Source: Lewinellaceae bacterium (GTDB lineage Bacteria; Bacteroidota; Bacteroidia; Chitinophagales; Saprospiraceae). From it: 64,000 nt of DNA. Position 1 is the first letter of the stretch. Every line of letters starts with the position of its first letter. The notes under the pieces are model-generated. The model was given only the letters and a program-made list of their open reading frames with translations, did not search any database and had not been told where the DNA came from. Where the stretch lies: assembly GCA_016708875.1 (NCBI GenBank), contig JADJFA010000004.1, forward strand, positions 310,001-374,000. Reading direction: 5' to 3'. Position numbers and translations under genes: made by a program. Shown here in pieces: positions 9,472-17,672 of the stretch.

Positions 9472-9479
9472 TACATTTG
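9472..9479 (+). promoter_or_regulatory. -7 box (TACATTTG) before the phosphonatase-like gene
   Basis: An exact match to the Bacteroidota -7 consensus TAnnTTTG, 18 bases before the ATG at 9498. No clear TTG -33 element is at 17-19 bases upstream, so confidence is moderate. It suggests the HAD gene has its own promoter despite lying close behind the acetyltransferase gene. Confidence 0.45.
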
Positions 9480-9497
9480 CCTGAAAATCAAGGCAAA

Positions 9498-10241
9498 ATG
9501 ACAAAAAAGACACCAATTAGGCTCGTCATGTTCGACATGGCTGGCACTACCGTTCGCGACAACAACGAAGTATTGTTTTGTTTCTCAAAAGCTTGCCGGC
9601 AAGAAGGCCTGATAACGGAGGACAAACGGCTCAATGCCCTCATGGGTGTATCAAAATTAGAGGTGTTTCAAATCCTATGGCGAGAAGCGCTAGGTGAGAC
9701 GATCCAGCCAAAAGTTATTGAAACCCAGGCCCACCAAAGTTTTCTTGCTTTTCGCGAAATTCTGGAGGATTACTACCACAACAATCCAGTATTTCCTACC
9801 GACGGTGCGCTTGAGGTTTTTGAATGGCTACGCCAAAGGGACATAAAAGTGGCACTCAACACCGGCTTTTACCGCATTGTCACCAATATCATCCTCAACA
9901 AGTTGGGTTGGCTGGCAGGATTGAACCAACAGTATGTCGGAGACGTGAACTCAATTATTGATTATTCCATTACCAGCGACGAAGTTCCGCTAGGCCGTCC
10001 CGAACCGTATATGATTCAAAAGGCAATGTCTGTCTTCGGCCTTTCCGACCCCAAGGAGGTAATTAAGGTTGGGGACACGCCAGTAGATTTGGCTGAAGGC
10101 CGAAATGCGGGCTGCGCTGCCTCGATTGCGGTAGTGAACGGCACCCATAGCCGGGAAGCATTGGAGGTGTTGGATAATGACGGTTTGTTAGGCTCAATAC
10201 TGGAACTGCCGGATTGGATCGAGAAGAATGGCTTCATATAA
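9498..10241 (+). CDS. Phosphonatase-like HAD hydrolase (TIGR03351/PhnX-like)
   Basis: 247 residues from the ATG at 9498; the frame is open further upstream but that part overlaps the acetyltransferase. Features seen: nucleophile Asp13 in LVMFDMAGTTV with alanine at D+2, as in phosphonoacetaldehyde hydrolase (ordinary HAD phosphatases have Asp there); Lys53 in LMGVSKLEV, at the place of the PhnX Schiff-base lysine; and C-terminal motifs SDEVPLGRPEPYMI and VIKVGDTPVDLAEGRNAGC, close to those of PhnX. PhnX has a histidine three residues after the lysine (His56); here it is Val56. The likely role is C-P bond or related hydrolysis in phosphonate breakdown. It is probably cotranscribed with the phosphoesterase at 10327. 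Confidence 0.88.
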   Translation: MTKKTPIRLVMFDMAGTTVRDNNEVLFCFSKACRQEGLITEDKRLNALMGVSKLEVFQILWREALGETIQPKVIETQAHQSFLAFREILEDYYHNNPVFPTDGALEVFEWLRQRDIKVALNTGFYRIVTNIILNKLGWLAGLNQQYVGDVNSIIDYSITSDEVPLGRPEPYMIQKAMSVFGLSDPKEVIKVGDTPVDLAEGRNAGCAASIAVVNGTHSREALEVLDNDGLLGSILELPDWIEKNGFI

Positions 10242-10326
10242 ATTTCGGCTTTGTTTCTATTCCGCACCAGACGCAGATCGCCAGCCTATTTAATTCACTG
10301 GTTTCCAAATCCTTACATTCAACTTT

Positions 10327-12750
10327 ATGCGTACCACGATCACTATACTATTTGGGCTTTTTTTATTCGTCAATTTATTTGCCCAAAAACCCGGCCAGCA
10401 AAACAATCCAACGCCATCTATGCTCTTGCCCACTGGCTGGTCGCTCACACCCGCCGGAACCTCCGTGCCTCTGGGCGATCTTCCTTTAAACATTGCCGTT
10501 TCACCCAACGAAAAATACCTCGCCGTAACCAACAACGGTCAGGGAAAAAACTCGCTTCAATTGATAAGCGCGAAAAAAGGGCAATTGCTTCAGTCACTCG
10601 AAATCCCTATCGCCTGGCTTGGACTGGCATTTAGTGATGATTCCAAAGTGCTTTACGTTTCAGGCGGAAACAGCAACTCCATTTTACGCTATTCCCTTGA
10701 ACATGAAAAATTGGTGTTGCGCGATACCATTAGTTTGGGAAAACCCTGGCCGACCCGAATTTCTCCGGGAGGCTTGTGTCTGGACGACAAAAAAGGTTTG
10801 TTGTATGTCGTCACCAAAGAAAACCACAGCCTTTACGTGGTGGATACCCGCAGCAAAGCCATTCTTCACCGCGATTCCATTGGCAAGGAACTCTACACCT
10901 GCGCGCTTTCTCCCGACCAAAAGCAACTGTACATTACCCATTGGGGCCGCAACGAACTGGTGGTTTGGAACACAGAAAGTCGCAAGATTAAAACCAGAAT
11001 ACCCGTTGGCGACAACCCCAATGACCTGATTATCAATAAAAAAGGCACATTGGCGTATGTGGCTTGTGCCGATGACAACGCTGTTAGTGTGGTGGATTTG
11101 GAGAAAAATAAAGTGGTGGAAACGCTGATCGCAACCCTCTTTCCAGACGCACCCACTGGTTCAACCTCCAACAGTGTGGCGCTCTCCGCCGATGAAAAAA
11201 CGCTGTATGTTGCAAATGCCGATAACAATTGCCTCGCCTTGTTCGATGTGTCCATTACGCAACAAAGCAGTTCACTGGGCTTTATCCCAACAGGTTGGTA
11301 CCCGACCTGCGTGCGGAGCATAGGAAAGCAGATTTTTGTTGCCAATGGAAAGGGATTCTCCTCCTTTCCAAACCCAAATGGCCCCAACCCCATTGGCAAG
11401 AAAAACAAGGTGGATTATCAAAAAGGAGAAGCGGAGGATGACCAGTATATTGGAGGACTGATGAAGGGGACGATGAGCATCATTAAAAAACCCAGCGAAA
11501 TCGAATTAGCAGCATACACACAACAGGTTTATCGCAATTCACCTTATACGAAGGAGCGTGAAAAATTAGCCGAGGGAGAAATTGGCAATCCAGTTCCGCA
11601 ACGTGTGGGCGACCCTTCACCCATCAAATACGTCTTTTACATTATCAAGGAAAATCGCACCTACGATCAGGTGCTTGGCGATATGCCAGAAGGAAATGGC
11701 GACACTTCCCTTTGCCTTTTCCCCGAAAAAATCACCCCCAACCACCATGCACTCGCCCGGGATTTTGTGCTGCTCGACAATTTCTACGTCAGTGCTGAAG
11801 TCAGCGCGGATGGTCACAACTGGAGCACCGCAGCCTATGCGAATGATTTTACGGAAAAAACATGGGTAACCAGTTACGGCGACCGGGGAGGTGATTATGT
11901 GTACGAAGGCCAAAATCCGATCGCATGGCCTAAGGGCGGATTCATGTGGGACCACTGCAAACGGGCTGGCATTTCTTACCGAACCTATGGCGAATTTGCC
12001 GACGATTACAAGGCCAATATTCCATCGCTTGAAGGCCATTATTGCCCCTATTTTACTTCCTGGGATACTTCTGTGAAAGACACAACCCGGGTATCCCAAT
12101 GGAAACGCGAGTTTGATTCTTTACTGACAGTCAATACTTTGCCTCGTTTGAGTACGCTGCGACTTATCAACGACCATACAGAAGGTCTGCGTACGGGCTC
12201 CCCTACCCCGTTTGCCCAAGTTGCAGACAATGACCTTGCGTTTGGGCTGTTTATTGAGCACCTTTCTAAAAGCCCCGTTTGGAAGGAATCGGCGGTGTTT
12301 GTACTCGAAGACGATGCTCAAAACGGCGCTGACCATGTGGATGCACATCGCTCTATTGCTTACGTTGTAAGTCCTTATACCAAGCGCAATTATGTAGATC
12401 ATACCTTGTACTCCACCAATTCAATGTTGCGCACCATGGAACTCATACTCGGTATGCCGCCTATGAGCCAGCACGATGCAGCAGCTACACCGATGTGGAG
12501 GTGTTTTACAAAAAATGCGGACTTAAAACCCTACAAAGCACTGATTCCCTCGGTAAATCTGGACGACCGAAATGCCGCTGTTGACAGCGATTTACAACGC
12601 CGCTCAGATGCTTTTGACCTATCGGGTGAAGATCGAGTGCCCGACCTGGAGTTCAACGAAGTGCTTTGGAAAATCATTAAAGGCGAAAATGCAGAAATGC
12701 CAGCACCCAAGAGAGGGGCATTTTTACGCTATTCTGAAACAGAGGAGTAG
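10327..12750 (+). CDS. YncE-type beta-propeller/phosphoesterase fusion protein, copy 2 (intact)
   Basis: 807 residues. Signal peptide MRTTITILFGLFLFVNLFAQ; YVTN/YncE-like seven-blade propeller over about residues 45-350 (LPLNIAVSPNEKYLAVTNNG; YTCALSPDQKQLYITHWG; VALSADEKTLYVANADNN); linker; then a PF04185-like phosphoesterase domain from about residue 435. Its motifs are IKENRTYDQVLGD (about 440-452), VSAEVSADGHNW, LINDHTEG and VLEDDAQNGADHVDAHRS (about 660-677), which supply the metal-binding Asp/His residues of the alkaline-phosphatase/phospholipase C superfamily. Bacteroidota proteins of this layout are annotated as bifunctional YncE/alkaline phosphatase. It would act outside the cytoplasm, releasing phosphate or alcohol from esters. 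It follows the phosphonatase-like gene by 85 bases. Confidence 0.92.
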   Translation: MRTTITILFGLFLFVNLFAQKPGQQNNPTPSMLLPTGWSLTPAGTSVPLGDLPLNIAVSPNEKYLAVTNNGQGKNSLQLISAKKGQLLQSLEIPIAWLGLAFSDDSKVLYVSGGNSNSILRYSLEHEKLVLRDTISLGKPWPTRISPGGLCLDDKKGLLYVVTKENHSLYVVDTRSKAILHRDSIGKELYTCALSPDQKQLYITHWGRNELVVWNTESRKIKTRIPVGDNPNDLIINKKGTLAYVACADDNAVSVVDLEKNKVVETLIATLFPDAPTGSTSNSVALSADEKTLYVANADNNCLALFDVSITQQSSSLGFIPTGWYPTCVRSIGKQIFVANGKGFSSFPNPNGPNPIGKKNKVDYQKGEAEDDQYIGGLMKGTMSIIKKPSEIELAAYTQQVYRNSPYTKEREKLAEGEIGNPVPQRVGDPSPIKYVFYIIKENRTYDQVLGDMPEGNGDTSLCLFPEKITPNHHALARDFVLLDNFYVSAEVSADGHNWSTAAYANDFTEKTWVTSYGDRGGDYVYEGQNPIAWPKGGFMWDHCKRAGISYRTYGEFADDYKANIPSLEGHYCPYFTSWDTSVKDTTRVSQWKREFDSLLTVNTLPRLSTLRLINDHTEGLRTGSPTPFAQVADNDLAFGLFIEHLSKSPVWKESAVFVLEDDAQNGADHVDAHRSIAYVVSPYTKRNYVDHTLYSTNSMLRTMELILGMPPMSQHDAAATPMWRCFTKNADLKPYKALIPSVNLDDRNAAVDSDLQRRSDAFDLSGEDRVPDLEFNEVLWKIIKGENAEMPAPKRGAFLRYSETEE

Positions 12751-12757
12751 GAAGAAA

Positions 12758-12834
12758 AATTAACTGCAGAGGCGCAGAGGCGCAAAGTATTGATTTTCAC
12801 ATACTTTGCGTCTCTGCGCCTCTGCGGTTTAATT
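12758..12834. repeat. Inverted repeat between convergent stops, CGCAGAGG-type arms
   Basis: Arms at 12758-12790 and 12801-12834 are nearly complementary (a few mismatches and one bulge). Each is built from the unit GCAGAGGC. The loop contains TGATTTTCA, the reverse complement of the loop motif at 4866-4946 and 61563-61625. It fills the 85-base gap between two convergent stop codons (12750 and 12836) almost exactly. Confidence 0.85.
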
Positions 12835-12835
12835 A

Positions 12836-13921
12836 TTAACGCTGTTTCCAAAACTGCTCCACCATCACTTCCTGTCCCACCGTCAGCCGAAGCAAATACG
12901 CGCCCTCCGGCAGTTCGGCAATGTGGATGGGCTGCTCTGTGGTTTCAGCAAGCATTTCCCCGAAGAGGAGTAAGCGTCCGTTCATGTCATAGACTTGCCA
13001 AATACCATCGTCCTTCGTGGGTTTCTCCAGTTGAATGCGGAGACTTTCCGTGGCTGGTACGGGTGCAAGCGTCATCAAACTGGCTTTGCCGAAGGTAGCC
13101 GTAACCACAGGGCTGTAGCTGTATTTGCCGTCAAAATCTACCTGTTTGAGACGGTAGTAGTTTTTGCCTTGCAGCGGATGCTCATCGGTGAAAGTATAGT
13201 CGTGTGGCTCGTAGGAAGTGCCGGCGCCTTTTACCTGGCCGATTTCTGTGAAGTCGCGGCCATTGGGGGAGCGTTGTATGGAAAAGTAGTCGTTTTCGAT
13301 TTCGGTGGCGGTGGACCAAATAATCTCCGTGGTGCTATTATTGTTTTTACTGTTGAAATACAATAATTCTATTGGCAATGTTACTGCACCATTAAATGTA
13401 AAATCATTGATGCTGAAAGTGCCTGCGGTGCTACTTGCTCCCCATGCATATAATCGATAGGTTATTCCCGAAGTTATATTTTGGTAATCAGCATCAGTGA
13501 GTGTGATTGTTGCACCGGTCGCAATAGGCGCACCGATATCCGAGGTGAAATTATCAACACTTGACCTAAAGGCAAATGAAGTTGGTCCAGTTCCAGAAGC
13601 CTGTCCTGTGTAAACAAAGTCAGTAAAATCAATTCTTTGACCGAAATTAGGGGTTAAAATCCATTCAAAGTAAGCGGACAGATCAATATCGCCCGTGTTC
13701 CAACTATTCGCGTTGTACCTGTTTGAACCTGCGTTAGCGTTAATTCCAGCACCTCTTCCTATACCGGAAACTGTAATGTTGGAATTTACATTTTGGCCAG
13801 ACGTAAAAGGATTGAAGGCGCTTGGGTTTGGATCTGTTATTGGATTATCAAAAATACTTTGCGCCTGAATTGAAGTTAAGAACCCAATTAAAATCAATAG
13901 CGGCAGTGTAAACTTAGTCAT
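12836..13921 (-). CDS. Secreted protein with T9SS type A sorting domain
   Basis: 361 residues. Signal peptide MTKFTLPLLILIGFLTSIQAQ; an N-terminal beta-rich unknown region (about 22-175) rich in Ser/Thr/Asn/Gly; then the 'LPIELLYFNSK... IIWSTATEIENDYFSIQRS' segment (about 182-260), a linker common just before T9SS tails; then a type A sorting domain (LAPVPATESLRIQL... WQVYDMNGRLLLFGE... LPEGAYLLRLT). Secretion through the T9SS and surface anchoring or release is expected. There is no catalytic motif, and the function is unknown. Confidence 0.85.
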   Translation of the reverse strand: MTKFTLPLLILIGFLTSIQAQSIFDNPITDPNPSAFNPFTSGQNVNSNITVSGIGRGAGINANAGSNRYNANSWNTGDIDLSAYFEWILTPNFGQRIDFTDFVYTGQASGTGPTSFAFRSSVDNFTSDIGAPIATGATITLTDADYQNITSGITYRLYAWGASSTAGTFSINDFTFNGAVTLPIELLYFNSKNNNSTTEIIWSTATEIENDYFSIQRSPNGRDFTEIGQVKGAGTSYEPHDYTFTDEHPLQGKNYYRLKQVDFDGKYSYSPVVTATFGKASLMTLAPVPATESLRIQLEKPTKDDGIWQVYDMNGRLLLFGEMLAETTEQPIHIAELPEGAYLLRLTVGQEVMVEQFWKQR

Positions 13922-13985
13922 GTTGTCTTTACTGAGTTATTTTAAACATTTGGTTTTCAATTATTTAGAAGGCAACACCTCCCCT

Positions 13986-15197
13986 TCAACCACCCCAAAA
14001 CCCAACCCTTGCGCCTTCCTCCCCTGCCCAAGCCCGCATCGTCAACACATCCCCATCCTGCAAAAAAGTCCGGGTAGTGCCGTCGTTCAAGGTAATCGGA
14101 TTTCTTCCGCCCCAGGAAAGTTCGAGCATGGAGCCGTAACTATTGGGCGTTGGACCACTGATTGTTCCGCTCGCCATGAGGTCGCCTACTTGCACATTGC
14201 AACCGTTGACGGTGTGGTGCGCGAGTTGTTGGGCCATGTTCCAGTAAAGGTATTTTGTATTGGATTGGCTCAGAAGTGTGGCTGCATTATTTCCAGGTGA
14301 AGTTAAAGTCACTGCAAGTTCGATATCCAGATTCTTCAAACCCTTGGTTTTCAAATACTCCAGCGGTGCGGGCGTTTGTTTGGGGCCTTTTACCCGGTAG
14401 GGTTTGAGTGCTTCGAGCGGCACAATCCAGGGCGAGATGCTGGAGCCAAAGTTTTTGCCCAAAAATGGGCCGAGCGGTACATACTCCCAGCGTTGAATAT
14501 CGCGCGCACTCCAGTCGTTGAAAAGCACGAGTCCGAAGATATGCTCCTCGGCGTTTTCTACCGTTATCGGCTCTCCCAGTGTGCTTTCTTTTCCGATCAC
14601 GAAGGCCATTTCCAACTCGAAGTCAAGTTGACGTGAAGGTGCGTAAATGGGTGTATCCGGTTCGCCGCCCGCTACAAGAATCTGTCCACTTGGTCGCCGA
14701 ATCGGGGTTCCGCTCACAACAATGGACGATGCCCGGCCATGATAACCGATTGGCATCCAACGCCAATTGGGCAACAAGGGATTGTCGGGACGGAACATTT
14801 TGCCAACATTGGTGGCGTGTTCGATGCTGCTGTAGAAGTCGGTGTAATTCGGCACCCGGATTGGCATCAGCATCGTGGCCGATTCACGGTCTACCAGTAT
14901 ATGGAGAGCGTTTTCTGGCGTTGCTGGAAGTTCCAGCCATTCGCGGACTTTTCGTCGGATTCGGTTGGTAACGGGTTTGCCAAGGGCTATGAAATCATTG
15001 AGCGTGGCTTGCGCAAAGATTTTTTTGAAAAAGCGACGTTTACCAAATAACCCGGTCTCGGCAGCAGCTTCCAAGTCAATGATATGGCTACCTATTGCCA
15101 TCCCTGCTCGAGGACGATGGTCGCCCGTATGGAAAATTCCAAAGGGTAAGTTTTGAAGGGAAAAGTCGGAGTCGGACGAGACGTGGAGCCAGGGCAT
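13986..15197 (-). CDS. fahA: Fumarylacetoacetase
   Basis: 403 residues, near the usual length of about 415. It hydrolyses fumarylacetoacetate to fumarate and acetoacetate, the last step of tyrosine catabolism, in the cytoplasm. Residues seen: metal ligand Asp120 and catalytic His127 in YTDFYSSIEHATNVG; RPLxxNWxxxPxGYHGR-type motif (LLPNWRWMPIGYHGRASSIV); Glu194 and Glu196 in DFELEMAF; Asp228 in LFNDWSARDIQ. The C-terminus carries HHTVNGCNVQVGDLMASGTISGP-type residues. No other tyrosine-pathway gene is in the window. It is divergent from the DUF1275 gene, with repeat-rich DNA between. Confidence 0.96.
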   Translation of the reverse strand: MPWLHVSSDSDFSLQNLPFGIFHTGDHRPRAGMAIGSHIIDLEAAAETGLFGKRRFFKKIFAQATLNDFIALGKPVTNRIRRKVREWLELPATPENALHILVDRESATMLMPIRVPNYTDFYSSIEHATNVGKMFRPDNPLLPNWRWMPIGYHGRASSIVVSGTPIRRPSGQILVAGGEPDTPIYAPSRQLDFELEMAFVIGKESTLGEPITVENAEEHIFGLVLFNDWSARDIQRWEYVPLGPFLGKNFGSSISPWIVPLEALKPYRVKGPKQTPAPLEYLKTKGLKNLDIELAVTLTSPGNNAATLLSQSNTKYLYWNMAQQLAHHTVNGCNVQVGDLMASGTISGPTPNSYGSMLELSWGGRNPITLNDGTTRTFLQDGDVLTMRAWAGEEGARVGFWGG

Positions 15198-15424
15198 AGT
15201 GGGATTGGGCGATTAGGTGATTATGTGATTGATTCGATTGTTTACCCGCCGTAGCTTTAGCGAAGGAGGGGGCGATTGCCGCAAAGTTCGACAATTCGAT
15301 GGAAGTGGCTTAAAATTGCTGCCAGAATTACAGAAAATGAACATTTTTTATGGGCAATTGTCTGATAATCTTGGCGTAAGCAGGTATAAATTAAAGGGTA
15401 TCAAAAATATGTGGTCGCTGCCGA

Positions 15425-15536
15425 GTGACCCCCTACCCCTAAAGGGGAGTTTATCCGAATAAGTGGATAATTTGTTTAAAAACACAACAATTTTTGCCTT
15501 TTTCGGATAAACTCCCCTTTAGGGGTAGGGGGTCAC
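15425..15536. repeat. Perfect 35-bp inverted repeat in a divergent spacer
   Basis: Arms 15425-15459 and 15502-15536 are exact complements over 35 bases, separated by 42 A/T-rich bases. Each arm contains a smaller palindrome (CCCCTAAAGGGG). It lies between two divergent genes and not behind a stop codon, so it is not simply a terminator. Confidence 0.95.
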
Positions 15537-15567
15537 CCGGCACCAGGCACCCATTTTGGCAAATTAA

Positions 15568-15623
15568 CCAATCACCAATCCACCAATCACCAATCCACCA
15601 ATCACCAGTCCACCCATCACCAG
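15568..15623 (+). repeat. 15-nt tandem repeat directly before a start codon
   Basis: About 3.7 copies of CCAATCACCAATCCA, ending two bases before the ATG at 15626. The CCAATCACCAA core recurs, reverse-complemented, in the 15-nt tandem copies at 62553-62582. It occupies the place where the ribosome binds. Confidence 0.9.
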
Positions 15624-15625
15624 AA

Positions 15626-16357
15626 ATGAAATTTGATATTTTAGAAACCATCAAAACACCCTTTCTCGGCCCGGAAGGTGCTACTGTACGCAAACGTTCC
15701 TTTCGCAGCGTGATGCTTTACGCGATTGCCTACCCATTCAGCACAGGCATCGTGATTTATGCGGGTTTGATGACTTTTTCGATGGTATTGACCAATATCA
15801 CGGGTTTTTTGCCTGAGATTGCCAAGGACTTGTACGAAGGTCAATTGAATACGGCTGGCTCGATTTTCCTGTGGCTGTTCGCGTTTTTCCTCGGAGGCTT
15901 TTTTGCGGGTATGTGCTCGGAGCGCGAAAAACTCATGAAATGGCGGTATCTCCATTTGTTACCGCTGCTCACGGTGGTAATTTGCTATTTTGTCATAGCC
16001 GTTTCCGGTATAAACCCAGACACACTCGACCCGGTACTTTTTCCTGCCTTGATTTTGTTCACCATCGGTGTGCTCAACGCGATGGTAAGCCTTACGACTT
16101 CATCGCTCATTAAAGCCAGCCAAATGACTGGAATGGTGGTCGAATTGGGTGTGGATGTGGCCGAACTCTTTCATTCTGAGGGAGAAAAACACAGGCTCAT
16201 TCGCCGGGAGGCCTGGCTGCGCATCGTGGTAATGTGCAGTTTTATTGGAGGAGCCATGATGAGCGTCGCATTTTTCCCTGTCATCGGTACCAAGGTATTT
16301 TTTATCCCTTCAGGTATTGTGCTGGGGGTAATGCTGTATGATATTTGGAAATTCTGA
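15626..16357 (+). CDS. DUF1275 (YoaK-type) membrane protein
   Basis: 243 residues from the ATG at 15626; the open frame continues upstream only through tandem repeat DNA, which I exclude. About six membrane segments (SVMLYAIAYPFSTGIVIYAGLMTF; AGSIFLWLFAFFLGGFFAGMCSE; YLHLLPLLTVVICYFVIAV; LILFTIGVLNAMVSLTTSSLIKAS; IVVMCSFIGGAMMSV; IPSGIVLGVMLYDIW). The GxxNAxxS-type segment and TG..V elements match DUF1275. The family has no settled function. Its 3' end overlaps the end of the convergent waaA reading. Confidence 0.85.
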   Translation: MKFDILETIKTPFLGPEGATVRKRSFRSVMLYAIAYPFSTGIVIYAGLMTFSMVLTNITGFLPEIAKDLYEGQLNTAGSIFLWLFAFFLGGFFAGMCSEREKLMKWRYLHLLPLLTVVICYFVIAVSGINPDTLDPVLFPALILFTIGVLNAMVSLTTSSLIKASQMTGMVVELGVDVAELFHSEGEKHRLIRREAWLRIVVMCSFIGGAMMSVAFFPVIGTKVFFIPSGIVLGVMLYDIWKF

Positions 16358-17615
16358 GGCGTTGGGGCTCAAATAGCGCATCACCTTCTCCGTAGCACCC
16401 CGGTTTTCATCCAGATAACTCCGCACTGCCTGCGAGGCTTTTTTGTAGAAAACGGGGTCTTGCAGTTTTGTTAGTATTTCTGCCAATTCTTCCCCATTTC
16501 GGATCGGAAATGCCCCTCCCCGCGCCACAAATTGCCGGGCTTCTTCAAATTTCTCGTACTTCGGCCCAAAGAGGATTGGCAGGCCAAAAGCCGCTGGCTC
16601 CAGTGTATTGTGGATGCCTTTGCCAAATCCACCGCCGATGTATGCGATGGTGCCGTACTGGTAAAGCGTGTTCAACAAGCCGATGTTGTCAATGATCAGA
16701 TTAGCTGGCCGGGAGGCGATTTCCGGTGCCCGGGAAGGTGAAGCGTCGTGCCAAATCCGACATATGGCCTGTTCACAAATGCGATCAACAATTTTGAGAC
16801 GGGTCGTGCGGGGCAAAACAACTTTCACATCATCCACCAGCGAAAGTCGCAGTCCCCGGAAATCAAAGATTCGTCCTGCCTGCCCAGGAACTACCAAGCA
16901 ATCAACAAATTGCACAACCCATCTTCAATCGGACTTTTTCGGAACGCCGCCACTATCTTATTCTCTTTAGTCCCTTCCGCAATCTTCAAAACCCGGTCCA
17001 CCCGGGTATCACCAGCCACGGTAAAGTTTTAAATTTCAATACTTTGGAGCAATTTTCCTGTGCCCTCATTTTGCACAAAAATATGCGAGAAGCAGGCCAA
17101 CATCCGTCGCCAAAAACCGCCATACCATTTAAAAAAGGTTGCGAAGGGCGAAACAAAGCGGAAACCAGCACGGTCGGGATACTGCGTTTTTTGAGTTCAA
17201 AAAGGTAGTTCGCCCAGAACTCGTATTTAACAAAAATGGCAGTGTCAGGCTGAATGATATCGAGAAAATCACGCGCGTTTTGGCGTGTGTCAGCAGGTAG
17301 GTAACATACCAAATCAGCGTGTGGGTAGTCTTTCCGAATCTCATAGCCAGAAGGCGAAAAGAAAGTCAGTACAATCTTCCAATTCGGAAATTGCGCACGG
17401 AATGCCTCGATGATGGGCCGACCTTGCTCAAATTCGCCGAGTGAGGCGGCGTGAAGCCACAGGACTTTAGACTTTTGCCCATTAACCCTTGACTTGAGAT
17501 GCTCGCGCCAATTGGCCCGTCCCTGCACCCAGAGTCGTGCCTTAATGTTGAAAATGGCCGCAATGTGAATGCCAAGGGTTAATAACCTGATGGCAAATTC
17601 GTACATCAAAAGCAT
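16310..17615 (-). pseudogene. waaA: 3-deoxy-D-manno-octulosonate (Kdo) transferase, heavily disrupted reading
   Basis: Joined length fits WaaA (about 420 residues). The N-terminal part (17615 to about 17128) has RLLTLGIHIAAIFNIKARLW, LWLHAASLGEFEQGRPII, IVLTFFSPSGYE and FVKYEFWANYLFELK, all WaaA hallmarks. A lost T in a T-run near 17130 shifts the frame (FFKWYGGFWRRMLACFSHIFVQN). An in-frame TAA follows near 17030, and at least two further shifts occur between about 16780 and 16960 (GSSWAG, then FAPHDP, then RLKIVDRI). The C-terminal part is clean: IIDNIGLLNTLYQYGTIAYIGGGFGKGIHNTLEPAAFGLPILFGP. WaaA adds Kdo to lipid A and is normally essential with LPS, so I suspect a patch of poor sequence rather than a dead gene, unless another copy exists. 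Confidence 0.85.
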
Positions 17616-17672
17616 GATCTAGCAGAATTTTGCGCGATGTTTGGGGCGCAAAATTGCGCAATAATTATTGGA

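Larger units (their letters stand above)
15198..15625. other. Repeat-filled divergent spacer
   Basis: 428 bases between two divergent start codons hold no convincing gene. In order: GATTGATTCGATTG-type repeats running into TTTACCCGCC (15205-15250), unremarkable A/T-rich DNA (about 15300-15420), the perfect inverted repeat at 15425-15536, and 15-nt tandem repeats up to the DUF1275 start. Both genes' promoters must lie here, but no clean TAnnTTTG box stands out. Confidence 0.6.

Noticed and set aside
15425..15536. Reading the perfect inverted repeat as a terminator
   Set aside because: It lies between two divergent start codons, has no T-run and has a 42-base spacer.
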